A program made the position numbers and the translations under genes. From positions 31,892,418 through 31,956,417 of the forward strand of contig CM061132.1 in NCBI GenBank assembly GCA_030789695.1: DNA of 64,000 nt, given 5' to 3'. Position 1 is the first letter of the stretch. Every line of letters begins with the position of its first letter. The notes under the pieces were generated by a model, which was given only the letters and a program-made list of their open reading frames with translations, was not told where the DNA came from and searched no databases. This DNA is from Scilla litardierei. Its lineage: Eukaryota; Streptophyta; Magnoliopsida; Asparagales; Asparagaceae. Positions 33,287-44,690 of the stretch are shown here, one piece after another.

Positions 33287-33361
33287 AGATGTTCCACAAG
33301 ATGTTCCACGAGATGTTCCACCAGATATTCCACACATGATATTCCACACGATGTTCCACAT
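33287..33361. repeat. 12-bp-type tandem repeat in LARD 5' LTR
   Basis: Same AGATGTTCCACA-type array as at 27968-28042. Confidence 0.8.
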
Positions 33362-35645
33362 GTTGCTAGTCAGACCAAGTCACTGGTTGACTTCCTCATT
33401 GAAAACCAGCAAGTAGGATAAAGACAAGTCCAACACCAAAAGCTGTTACTTCCGTGCTTTGAGCACGTGGTAGTGTGGCTAGCACACAATTTACTTAAGT
33501 TGGCAGTTGCGTGCTACAACCACCTAAGTTGAAAGTTGGCAAAGTAATCTTTGGTAGATTACTTTCATTTAGTTCTCTAGTTTGGTTCAAGTCAAATAGC
33601 CGTTCGAGGCTATAAGTGGTGAAGTGTCACAAGTTCATGCAAGCACAGTAGACTAGTTTTCTAAACTTAGAATCTGTCGTGACTTACTTTATCGAGCTCG
33701 TCGTGGCAAGACGAGGTTGGAGCTAGAAGAGCTGGTGCACGAAGATTGGTACCTGCAATCACAAAAATTCTTGGTTAAGGAACGCTACATTTCTATTTAA
33801 ATAATCGGATCGTTTTGATTTTTAAAACCGGTTAAAACGTTGTCGAAAAGCGTTCTAAATTTTTATATAAACTATATAGGATGAAAATAGTTTTACTGCA
33901 AGAGGGAATATTTTTCTGAGGCTTATAGTAATTTTAGAATTTTTAAAAGCTTAAAAACAATTTAAAAACCATTTTCCAATTAGTAACGTATTTATTCAGG
34001 AATTTATTCTGGGTGCAATCTACATCGGAAAGTCGCAAATGAGGTGTCAAAACGACCGTCTCAAAGAGTATAATAACATATATTTTTCTCATATTTTAGT
34101 TTACGTAAAAATAAGAAGATACGGATTTTTGAACGAATTATACGTATTTATCTTTTAGGCTTAAAAATTAATTCTGAGAAAACTAAGCGTCGGATTGAGA
34201 CGAAACTGGCGCCATTGGGTCCAGAATATTATTTCTGATTTTCTAGAGCTAACCTCACATTTTTTTGGGCTCTATATAATTACTTATGGATTAAAAACCA
34301 ATAAATCTATTTATTAATTAATTTAATTACGAAAATACGAAATACTCGCGATATTTACAAGTTTGCCCTCGCGTTTACCGTCGCTTCTTCGTTCTCAGCT
34401 CGCAGCGATCGGGGAGGGGGTCTTTTGCTCGACGTCGGCGGCGGCCAAGGCGGCGACCGATGGAGGGGAAGGCGGAGGGAGCGGCGACGGCGACTATGCC
34501 GGTGGTGGGGGCGGTGACCGAGGCGGCAAGGAAGCACGACGGCGGCGGCGAAGGGCAGCATCTGCTGCTGCTGCTGCTGTCGCTTCTCTCGTCGGCGAGC
34601 GGCGGAGGGGAGCTGACGGCGACGGCGGGTGATGCGACTGGCGGCGTCGGGCGACTAAGCGGGCGCGGCGGTCGTCGTCGACGGTGTACAGGCGGTGCTC
34701 GAAGCGGCGATGCGTGCGGGCGTCACTTCGCCGTCGTCGTCTCAGGCGGTGCTCGATGTGGACGGTGGCGAGGCAGGGTGGAGGCGGTCGGGGGACGGCG
34801 AGCTCGTCGATTCCGGCGGCGGCGGTCGGAGCCCGGGGGTGAGTACGAGAGAGGAGGGAGAGAGAGCGGGAGAGGAGACGGAAGAGAGAGAGAGAGGGCG
34901 GGCTTGGGTTGAGTTGCCTGGGTTTATCTGAGTGAGGAAGAGGGGTTAGGGGGTAGATTATATAGGGTGTAAGGAAAAGGGGTAGATGAGAGGGTAGATG
35001 GGGATGAGGGTAGCTGCGGGTAGGTTAGGTGATGAGATTAGGTGGGTAACGGGATTAGGTTAGGTGATTAGGAAGGTAAAACTCCATTAACGAAAGTCAT
35101 TAGTGATAATACAAAAAGCGAAAATTACGAAAATGCCCCTACTAGCAAACGTGTCCGAAAAATTACGAAAACATACCCACGGGATCGTATCGTCACGAGG
35201 AGCGCGAATACGAAGACCGTTTCAGGGTTTGAGCTACGGAAATACTAGATTTTGGCCAAAACGTTTAGAAAGCGGGTTTGCAGGTTCTCTAATGAAACGA
35301 TATCAGAAAATTACGAAATTAATGTGGGAAACCCCAAATGATCATAGGATGCTACTGCAGAAGTTTGAAGTCGTTTTGAAAACGTTTGTATAGAAAATAA
35401 ATTCATTGACCCAAAACTGCAATATCTGAAAACGAATTTTTATCAGATCTTTTAGAGGTATTTGACGAAATCCGATTTTACCAAAATACTCCATAACTAG
35501 TCTGGTACTCCAAAATATTTTTATAGGAAATTTTTGAAATCAGTTTAAGACTGCTAACAAACCATTATAAAATACAATTAAAAATTGAATTTTCTTTAAA
35601 TACTTAATTTGAAAGTATTGGAAAAATACAGGCCGTTACATCGGG

Positions 35646-36849
35646 CATGATCAAAATGTTGAAATTGTATGTGCAACTGCGCCATCTCATATTCTGTAAA
35701 GTCTTGTTGGTAAAATTTCTGTACCAATGTCCAAATATCATCAATTCTGAATGATACACGCATCTCTCTTGGATCTAAAGCTGAACTAAGAATGATCAAT
35801 TCCACTGTGTTATCATTGAATTTGTTGTTCAATTCCTGCAATTGAGAGTCTATCACTGCATTGAAAACATCAACTTTATAATAATGTTCCACTGTAATTT
35901 CATTTTGTTGATGTCGAGCTCTTCCTCTTCTTGTGATATGGCGAGCGCTAAAATCTGGTACATGTATATTAACCGCTTCACAAAAAGATTTCACAGTTGT
36001 AACCAAATTGTTCCATCCATCATCTCTTAACTTTTGAATGAGCATCTTAGTAGATGAAACAAGATGCATTGCATTTAAGATGTCTTGAGATTGGAGTTGC
36101 AAAGCTTGACAAGGTATATTAGAAATCCCTAAAACTTCTCTCATAAGATGCAAAATGAAAACAAAGTCAAAAGTAGTCATTGCCTCATAAGCTGAATCTG
36201 CATCACCTCGCTGAGCAGGAGTAGCTCCATCCTCAATAATGTTCAATAAAACTTCACATCTTGCACTAAACATCTTCAATAAACTAGAAATTGATTTTAA
36301 GTGAGAACTCCAACGGGTATCACCAGCTCTTTGCAGAGAACCTATTTGATTAAGTCCTTTTCCACTTTGAAGCTCACCAATCTCAAGTAAATGAGCAATA
36401 TTTGAAGCATGAGCAGCTTTAAGTTGGTTATTGCGCTTACATGATGCACCAACATTATTAATAATGGAATTTAACTTGGTAAAAAAACGGATGGACATGA
36501 ATAATTTCCTTGGATGCAGAAACTAATGCCAATTGTAAACGATGAGCAAAACAATGAACATAATAAGCATGTGGACATTCATTTGAAACCAGAGCTTGCA
36601 AACCATTCCATTCTCCACGCATGTTACTTGCACCATCATAACCTTTCCCTCGGATAGATTGAACATCAAGATTGTATTGAGAGAGCATCGAAAAAATCCA
36701 TTCTTTGAAAGTTAATGCCGCAGTGTCTTTGACATGAATAAGCCCAAAAAAGCGCCCTTGAATGTAGTCATCTTTGTCGACAAATCTCAAGACAATTGAT
36801 ATTTACTCTTTTTTAGATTCATCTCGAGCTTCATCAACAATTAAACAAT
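35646..36849 (-). pseudogene. hAT transposase, central block
   Basis: Continues the N-terminal block from IVDEARDESKKE through GYDGASNMRGEWNGLQ, HCFAHRLQLAL and QRAGDTRWSSH to LSSALDPR, all typical of the hAT catalytic region in DUF4371/ZMYM-type transposases. Lesions: a TAA near 36806 and a one-base insertion in a T run near 36479-36486. The last 300 codons (36498 downward) are open to the LARD insertion. The codon order resumes exactly at 27200. Confidence 0.88.
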
Positions 36850-36854
36850 ACTTT

Positions 36855-37567
36855 TGATACGACTATTTCGGAAGAACCCGAAGAACCGGAGATCCAAGCC
36901 CAAGCCCAGAAGGGGAAGCCCACGAATGAGTCTAGGCCCTCGGATAAACCCGATGTCCGACTGACCCGGCCCAGAGGGTGCACGATTAGCGAGTGCCCTC
37001 CGGAGATAAACCGTCCCCCTAAACCCGCGGTACCTTAATGACCATTAAGGAGCCCATTTATCAACGCTCCCCACGATGCACGCATGCGCCTTGAAGGGGG
37101 CGGATCGCGGGGGCCGAGGGGAGGCGGACAAGGAACGTGGAGTAAGGGCAATCGTGGGCCAAAACCTATAAAGGGATGGCAGGGACAACCGAGAAAAGGA
37201 TCCGATCCTGGATACCCACAACGGAGGTATTCCATAAACTTGCCCTTAATTTCCCCAATTATCTCCTCTGCCATAGCTCGGCCCAAGGATACGAGTACTT
37301 GACTCTCCTTGAGCCGTACCGATCCCGACGAGCCTTACACAGATCTGTTCTGACTTAGGCATCGGATGGGACTTGGCCAGAACCAAAGTCTGACCCCCCT
37401 GACGAGTTTTCTCGTCTGTCTAGGAAGGAGCTGAACCAAGGCGCTGATGCTACTGCTCGGCACGGAACCATCCCGCTCGCCGTTAGCGAGCGTCGAAGCC
37501 GATCCAGACCAAGGAGCGGTCGAGGTGCCGAGGCAATCCCTCAACGTTCGTCCAGCCGAGGCCGAGC
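36855..37567 (+). repeat. Tat-2 5' LTR, left part
   Basis: Matches 57549-58233 or so; cut by a solo LTR after CGAGC (37563-37567). TATA box TATAAAGGG at 37167-37175. Confidence 0.92.
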
Positions 37568-40504
37568 TGTAACGGTCGCTTTCCGACCTTATGGATTTTC
37601 TACGTGCACGTGCTTTTTCGTGCACGTATCTTATTTGGATCTTTCTGGATTCCAGTACATACGATGTGATATGCCGTTGTGACCGTATGGAAGTATAGAA
37701 TTTTATAGTAATTTTTGGAAACGTCATTTCACTGCTCGTTTTCTCGCAAAACGGCTTGGAATGTAAAGGGCGTTTTGGTCTTTTGGCCTTAATACTCAGT
37801 CCCTGATTTTTACATAAATATTTGGTAGGTGTAGCACGCAATCAGACACCATAGCCCCGTACTTCCCGTCTCCACGATCGTCCCGGTATTTTCGGATTAT
37901 TTTTCTGATGCTCCTAGTAGAAGTTATCCCCTAATTAAATCTCAACCGTTGATTAGCCTTAACCAATTCAAATTTCAAATTGTAATCAGATCTTAGTAAA
38001 TCCCCAATGATACTCATACGTATCAAGGGAAAATCTTCTGCCACTATAGGCACCTTTCCTTTATTCTATTTCCACACCCCCTATCTCTACATCCCTCCCA
38101 CTTTTAACCAAAATTCTATAGGAGATTAGCAAGACTTTTCATTTTATAAACTAAACTTTACCAAACCTACTCTATTCACGTGAGTATCTAAACCTAGGCT
38201 AAAATTTTCTTTCAGTCGCCGCTTTTCACAGAAGCAACCCGAGATCCCTCCTCTTCCCCTCACATCTCTTTCGCCCTCGTAACTCACCTTCCCCCTTCCA
38301 GCCGCAGCCAACTCGACGCCGGCCTCCCATCTCATCACCCTCGCCCTCGCACTCGTAGAAACCCCCCCGGCGGCCTGCTCTCGCCGCGGCAACGACAGCC
38401 GGTGGCTGTCTCTTTCGCACGGAGGACCAGCAACAGCTGAGCGGCTGCTGCGGCTCTTTCCGGCTGCCACTTGACATCAAGTGCCGCCCCGACCCTCCTG
38501 CGAAGTCCAGTCGCTGGAGACCTCCTCTCCGGTCCTCCAGCGCTGTCGGAGCACCCCCGGCATTCCCCGTTGCTCGCTGCTCCTCTTGACAGCCCCCCGC
38601 TATCGCTGCTGCCGCCCCAACATCGGCCAACGCCTCTCGACGCCCCGGCAGCCGTTGCTCGCTGTTCCGCCTTCCATCGCCACCCCTAGCTCGTTACTCA
38701 TTGCGGTAGAATCGTTCACTGCCTTTACCGCTTCAAGTATCTTGCCTTCTGTTGCTGTAGTCGCCGACGCCATTCGACGTTGTCGTTGCCGCTTTCCGTA
38801 CGCTAACTGCAGTCGAGGAATCGACTGTGTCGTGTTGTTCAGACCTGTCACCGTTCAGACTCTACTTCCACTCTGCATCAAACACCGGAGAGGTTGGTCC
38901 CCCCTAACTCGTAGCGAACCCACACCGTAGATCAATCAAACCGTAAACTAAAATTTGACAACTCGAACTAAATTTACTTTCAGCGTTTGTAAAATGATTG
39001 CCCACCGTAGGAAGATCGACGATCGGATAATTTTTCTGTGCACATAGGGTAGACATCGTTATAGACTGAACAAAAACAGCAAAACATGACTTTTTGACTG
39101 ATAGGGTAGTCCCGTCAATTTTAGAAACAAACCCTAATAGGATTCGTTGAAAAACGCGACCTGACATCGTTGCCGTGACCCTGTTTCAGACGGACTGCCG
39201 CAGACGCGACGCTTGGACGGGACGCTCCGGACGGACGACACACTCGCCACCGCAGGCAAGTGTACTCACTTGTACCTTCGGCCGTGTTTAGGCCTTAGAC
39301 TTTTAGAACTGTTAGAATTGTAAACGAATAGAACCGGACGTGAAATGATAGCGTCCGGGACGTCCATTGACAGCTTAGACTTGACGACGAAGTCTAAGCT
39401 CAACAACAATTTTTGACACCTTAGGGTTATGTTGTGTGTGCGTGCATGTGAACCCCCCTAGAAGAACCATCCTCGTCTTGTCATGTCGCGTCTTGTTTTG
39501 CACAGCCTGCGGGCAATAGGGCACTCTCCGAGTGATCCCTTGTACTGATACACAGCTTGCGGACAATAGGGCACTCACCAAGGTAGAGTGAGTGATCCCT
39601 TGTACGGATTTGTCTTGTCCACTTGGGTTGGGGTAGGGTTGAGCGTGCGCACGGGGAGAGGGTCTGATCCCCCTCGAACCGTAAGGCATGAACCCTTCGA
39701 GTCACACGTGTCTTGTCTTGTTCCCATGCACAAGGTTGAGCGTTCCCTCGGTTGAGAAGGTGCTGGCTGCCATCTAACCGAATGGCATGAACCTTAGTGA
39801 CACACGTCTTGCCTTGTCTTGTCATGTCTTGTCTGGACCCGTTTAGGTTAGTCCAGTAGTCCGTAGCACACGCTACGGCTACTGCTTGACACGTTTTACT
39901 TTTCCTGCTCCGTTTACCTTCTTTTGTTACTATGTTATAACCCCAGTATGCTAATCAACCAGTAAATCGTTGCTTAAAATTTCAGTACACTTGCAGTAGA
40001 GTCTAACCCTCTGTTGTAGACTTTACCTGACGTACAGTTCCTTTCTTTTGGGTGATGTACGTCAGGTGTTGAGCCGGAGTATGTTGACGAGGTGGACCTG
40101 CCAGAGTACGTAGAGCCGAGGACGCAGACCCAGAGTACATGCCCGAGGAGGACCAGAGCTAGAGATCTTCACGTTGCTGATCCAGAGGTTTCACTGCAGT
40201 TTAGTTGGGTGCGTAGCACCGTTTGTTTTCTGTCTAAGTTGGGTGCTTGCACCAGTAGTTTACCTCTCAGTTGTTGTAGCCGTGTTAGGCTTTTGTTAGA
40301 CTCTCAGTACTTCTGGATTGTTATTTTGGAATAAAATGAATGTTTCCTTTTTAGTACCATTGTTGTTCCGTACTAACCTGCAGGGACCTGTTCCTTCGTC
40401 TTGGAGTACCACACAGACGCTTATTGGGTCCGAGCTTCACAGCTCTGGCCTAAGCGTGCCTTAGTCATGCTTCGTCTCCGTTGTTTGGGAAGCGGGGCGT
40501 GACA
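37568..40504 (+). mobile_element. Solo LTR (2937 bp), probably Tekay/Del-like gypsy
   Basis: TGTAACGG...GCGTGACA with exact CGAGC duplications at 37563-37567 and 40505-40509. No internal domain, no primer site, no second LTR copy, so a solo LTR left by LTR-LTR recombination. It includes a GC-rich block (about 38220-38900), a two-copy imperfect repeat of roughly 60 bp (about 39500-39610) and a perfect 11-bp inverted repeat (40025-40035/40057-40067). ORFs inside it have no recognisable domain. Confidence 0.85.
40025..40067. repeat. Perfect inverted repeat in solo LTR
   Basis: ACCTGACGTAC and GTACGTCAGGT with a 21-nt loop; each arm contains the TGACGT core bound by plant bZIP proteins. Confidence 0.85.
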
Positions 40505-40509
40505 CGAGC

Positions 40510-40719
40510 ACTAAACCGAGAACCGAGGCTTCCCCTCGTCCCTGCATCATCCGAAGACCGACGCTCTCCCGAAGCGTCCGCTCATCCTCGGATCAATCGC
40601 CTATCCACGCCCCATGCACGTGCACTCGGCGTGACCAAGAGGTCCCAAACGACCCCTTGACCACGTTGACCGACTAGTCATTGGTCAACGATTTAGCAGT
40701 GAGAAAACACCCCCAAACA
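40510..40719 (+). repeat. Tat-2 5' LTR, right part
   Basis: Resumes after the second CGAGC and ends CCCCAAACA; matches the end of the 3' LTR (to 58451). Confidence 0.92.
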
Positions 40720-40721
40720 TC

Positions 40722-40738
40722 TGGCACCATCTGTGGGA
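40722..40738 (+). other. Tat-2 primer binding site
   Basis: TGGCACCATCTGTGGGA, two bases after the LTR; differs from Tat-1 at two positions. Confidence 0.7.
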
Positions 40739-40768
40739 ACCAGAACAAGCCCACGTCAAACCACCGGA

Positions 40769-42444
40769 ATGGAACCAGTCCGCAACGGCTTGGGGTGCTT
40801 GACCCCCCATCCAGGAAGAGGGTGACTATATCCCTCCCAAGAACCAGCATAGCCATACCACCGAGGGGACCGGTGACTCCCGATCGGCAACCCAAGAGAA
40901 GCTTCGTCTCTTTGCTCGGGAAACCAACGCCAACCTCCAGATGTTAGTCACCACGATTCAGCAGCTCGTCGGCAACCTGGCCACTCAGCGAGAGGGAAGG
41001 GTGGGAGCCAACCAGTGGAGAGCAGATCGCCCCCTGGTACGATCCGCCATGGTCACCGACCACGGGGACGGAGCAACCAACTTGGAACGGCGGTTCACCA
41101 TGCCGGGCTTCATCCTGGAGAAGTCCCTCACTCCCACTTCGCTCTGCAAAGGAGGCGGGATGTGACTCGAGCAGACCGGAGGCGAGTCGGTTACAGCCTC
41201 GTCTCAATGACCGGGCTCTACAAGTCAGTGGCCGGCGAGCCACCGATCCTCGGGGGACCGACCCCGGCAGAGCAGAAGTCCCCGTCACACAAGGCGGGAG
41301 AAACGAGAATACCAAGGGGAGAATAAGAGTGCCCGCCGATCAACCCCCACTCCCAGTTCGGCAGGAACACAGGCGAACTCCCGAGGGGACCGCGCTGTCT
41401 CACCTCGGCCAGCCGATAATGGCACGAGCACTGAGGGACCCGCGGGAGGAGCTGGTTGCGATCGTTGTCCACTATCTCGGAGGATAACTGAGGCACGAGT
41501 ACCCTCCAGGTTCAAGGTGCCGACGCTGGAGAAGTATGACGGCATGGGCGACCCAGCGGACCATGTGATGGACTATGAAGGGGTCATGGCATTCCAAGGG
41601 GCTGACGACACCCTGCTTTGCAAAGGCTTTTATTCCACCCTACGGAGAGCGGCCAGGAGCTGGTACCATGGTCTTCCCCACCAATCCATTGATAGCTTCG
41701 CGGACCTCTCCCAGCAGTTCTGCAAACAATTCGTGGCCGGACTTCAGGTAAAGCCAGACTCGGAGCTTCTGTTTAATATGGTGCAAGGTCCTGATGAACC
41801 CCTGAGGAGCTACATGTGGTGATTCAACACAGAGCGACTGAATGTGGAGAGTTGTCCCGATTTGGTCGTCAAGACAGCCATGAAGAAGGGATTCCGCCAC
41901 AGGGGCCTGAGAAAATCGCTGCACAATGATCCTCTGAAAGATCTCACCGATGTCATAGCCCAGGTGGAATGCTACATGCTGACAGAAGAGGCACTCGCCG
42001 TGGATGACGGAGGCCTCCCCATCGGGATGAGGCGGGGATCTAAGCACGATGAGATCGAGAGCTGCAGCCCCGACGAGCATCGTCAGGAGAAGAAGGCCAA
42101 AGGGAAGCATCGCAGGGAGGAGCCACGACCCCCCCCAAGCTGGATGCCACCCCAGAGGCAGTCCTCATGCACGCCCAAAAAGAGGGGCGCTTTAACAGGC
42201 CGCCTTCGAGGATGAAGAGGGACGGAAAGGACGAGGAGAAGTACTGCAAGTACCACAAGGACAACGGCCATGACACTGACGATTGCTAGCACCTGAAGAA
42301 GGATATAGAGAAGCTGGTGAGCGGGGGCACTTAAATAACTTCACCGACGACTCGGCCCTCGCCCTTACGGAAGGGACATCCAAGCAAGCAGACAAGGGAA
42401 AAAAGGTGAATGTGGTCCAGACGGCCATGCGTGTCATCGAGTGA
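40769..42444 (+). pseudogene. gag: Tat-2 gag
   Basis: Likely starts at the ATG 40769; after an early frame break an N-terminal helix is readable (TQEKLRLFARETNANLQML), then a retrotrans_gag domain (41517-41822: FYSTLRRAARSWYHGLP, SIDSFADLSQQFCKQF). A TGA (41821-41823) interrupts; coding continues (FNTERLNVESCPDLVVKTAM). The Tat-type C-terminal motif YCKYHKDNGHDTDDC, followed by a stop where relatives have a residue and then LKKDIEKL, is near 42240-42320. Further frameshifts lie near 42180-42200 and 42330. The reading ends at TGA 42442-42444. The product would coat the particle and bind RNA. No protease follows. Confidence 0.82.
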
Positions 42445-42617
42445 GCTGGCGGGACCGCCATTCGCCGCCTCGCCTGGGCAAGGCTAGCTTGCCCTCGCCA
42501 CCTCCGTTTTATGTTTTTACTCCAAATGTACGCCCGGATTCGAGGAATGGAAAGAACCGTGTTAGTACAGCTCTTCGTCTTTCACTTTGGCTGGCTAGAT
42601 GATCGATTGAAAAACAT

Positions 42618-42878
42618 GCAGGAAGCCCCCTCCCTGGGGAGATCAACGAAACGATCGTCCATAAGGCTGGGGGCAGCTCCCCCAGCAAGCTGATCGCCGA
42701 GCCCATCCATAAGGCTGGGGGCAATCCCCCAGCAGGTGAGAACGTCAACCGGTCGTAAGCCGAGGTGTAGCTCCCCAGTAGACCAGTCGACTCGATCGAC
42801 CATAAGGCTGGGGTCAGCCCTCCCAGCGGGCCGATCGCCGAGCCCGTCCGTAAGACTGGGGGCAACTCCCCCAGCAGG
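42618..42878 (+). repeat. Tat-2 hairpin tandem array, first part
   Basis: Repeats of AAGGCTGGGGGCAGCTCCCC-type units; the core CTGGGGGCAGCTCCCCCAG can fold on itself. Interrupted by a solo LTR after GCAGG (42874-42878). Long overlapping ORFs here and in the second part are by-products of the repeat. Confidence 0.88.
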
Positions 42879-43172
42879 TGATCACTCCATATTTTACACC
42901 TTTTTTCTGCATGTTTGCATGCCATTTTGATCGCTCGTATCGCGTTTTTCATGATTATTCGACAATATTGCGATGCTTTTCACGATTTCTTGTTTTTGTC
43001 GAATTTCAGGAGATTTGGAGCGATTTGGAGTGATTCTGAGATGCACCCACTCCGAAGTGTCACCCGTGACTCTTTTGAGGGGAATTCTACGATTGGAGAG
43101 GAGTGGAAGAAGAAAGAACGTCGTAGGAGCGACGAGGGAGCAAAAATACGAAGATTGGGCATTTTCAGCATG

Positions 43173-43542
43173 TCACTCGGCCGAGTGAAGGAGTCACTCG
43201 GCCGACCATCGAAAGCCCGCTCGGTCAGCCAGATCGAACACGCAACAGACTGAGTATCAGCATGCACTCGGCCGACCATCGCCAGCCCACTCGGCCGAAC
43301 CACGGAGACACTACTCACCTGAGTGGCATCAAGACGACGGCAAGAAAAATCCCAGACTTACTGTAATCCGTCAGTGCAGTCCCGAGTTCCGACTCGGCCG
43401 AGTGAAGAAGTCCCCTCGACCGAAGCAAGAAAGTCACTCGGTCGAGTGACTCCCGAGGATCCGACCCCCAAAAGTCCAGACTTACTGGAATTCGTCAGGG
43501 TTTGTCACTCGGCCGAATGACATTTGTCACTCGGCCGAGTGA
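43173..43542. repeat. Cluster of CACTCGGCCGAGTG palindromes in solo LTR
   Basis: Perfect TCACTCGGCCGAGTGA at 43173-43188 and 43527-43542, one-mismatch copies at 43434-43449 and 43505-43520, and half or partial copies at about 43194, 43266, 43288 and 43392. Confidence 0.88.
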
Positions 43543-44027
43543 GCTGCGCTGCCTGTAGCGTAAATTGCGATTTTCAGGCTGCGCAGGGGCAATTTTGTCA
43601 CAGTTTTTTGGGCGATTTTGGGGGGTATTTAACCCCAGTTTTTAACCTAGTTTAGAGAGCTTTTTCAGAACTTTTTGCAGCCTTTTTTAATTACTTTTTA
43701 GGAGATTAGATTGAGCTTTTTGGAGGGAGACAAAAATGTTATTTTGTTGGATGCTGTTGATTCTTCATTGGTTTGTCTCTCTCTCTATTAAAAACCTCCT
43801 TTTTATTGATATATTGTCTATTGCAATGAATTCTATTGATTTTATTATTGAATTTCTAATGAATTGCATTATGAATTGTGAGTAGTTTTATCGTCTTAGG
43901 GCGTGGGATGAACCCTACGAACCCTATTTCTAATTTATGATGAATTGGTGAAATTATTGCTAGAATTGATTAGGGTTAGTTTGGGATTGATTTAATACGA
44001 ATAGCTAGGGATTCATACCGATTGGGA

Positions 44028-44316
44028 TTTGCAAGAGATTGGATCCCAACTCGATAGGAAGCCCTAGAAATTCGAATTGGGTTACAATTGGATTTCTCTA
44101 GAATCGGTTTGCAAGAGATTGGACTGAAACTAGGGTTTTCGATTGCAATTCTATACCAATACCCGTTTGCAAGAGATTGGACGGCTAAGAACTATCCCAA
44201 CCTAGGTCGTAGCTCGAGTTTGCACGAGAGTGGGCCCGAGATACGATTGGACGATGATGTTGTTCTTCACGCTAGCTAGCCTAGGTTAGGGTTTGCAAGA
44301 GATTGGACCCTACCCT
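44028..44316. repeat. Dispersed TTTGCAAGAGATTGGA repeats in solo LTR
   Basis: The motif occurs near 44027, 44107, 44166 and 44291, with a diverged TTTGCACGAGAGTGGG near 44219. Confidence 0.75.
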
Positions 44317-44690
44317 AGGTTTGCTATAGACCGGCAATAGCATGAGAGCGTGAGCTTGGTTCTATATTTAGTTGCAACTAGTTCACCTGGGTTTCAAGTC
44401 TAGAAATTGTGAAACCTACGAATCACAATGACGAGATACGGTTTGTAGCGGGGATTCCCTATCCCTAGGCGTCTTTATTAATTTGATATTTCTTTTATAC
44501 AATTGAACGACTGTGACCGCTTTATTGCGAATATTTCTCGACTGTTCTTATAGCCAGGTGAATCGAAGAAGACACCGTCATTTGCCCTCCTCGTGTTCGA
44601 TACCCGCTCGCCGCTACACCGTGCGCTTGCGGTAAGACTAGCTAGTCGTTTGTCCCGGTTGTGTGTGCATACCGGGGCGCGATCAGCAGG

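Larger units (their letters stand above)
27201..35640 (-). mobile_element. LARD: large non-autonomous LTR element without gag or pol, recent
   Basis: Two LTRs of 3119 bp (27201-30319) and 3200 bp (32441-35640) begin TGTAACGACC and end CCGTTACA on the plus strand, flanked by exact TCGGG duplications (27196-27200, 35641-35645). The internal 2121 bp have no gag, protease, RT or integrase. Orientation is minus: a Tekay/Del-like polypurine tract (AAGGAGGGTAGAA) precedes TGTAACGG on that strand. The 81-bp length difference is fully explained by three extra 26-27-bp repeat units and two bases in a GA run. I noticed only a handful of substitutions between the LTRs, so it is the youngest insertion here. 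The structure fits the LARD class, which must borrow proteins from an autonomous relative. Confidence 0.92.
32441..35640 (-). repeat. LARD 5' LTR (3200 bp)
   Basis: Near-identical partner of 27201-30319; holds six 26-27-bp units (33035-33192) and two extra bases in a GA run near 34890. Confidence 0.95.
42879..44685 (+). mobile_element. Solo LTR (1807 bp), Athila/Tat-like
   Basis: TGATCACTCC...CGCGATCA with exact GCAGG duplications (42874-42878, 44686-44690). No coding domain. A cluster of TCACTCGGCCGAGTGA palindromes occupies 43173-43542, and TTTGCAAGAGATTGGA recurs about four times at 44028-44316. The lineage is inferred from general LTR appearance only. Confidence 0.82.

Noticed and set aside
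38144..39825. ORFs on both strands of the 2.9-kb solo LTR
   Set aside because: No domain, overlapping on opposite strands, and located in a GC-rich or repeat segment of an LTR.
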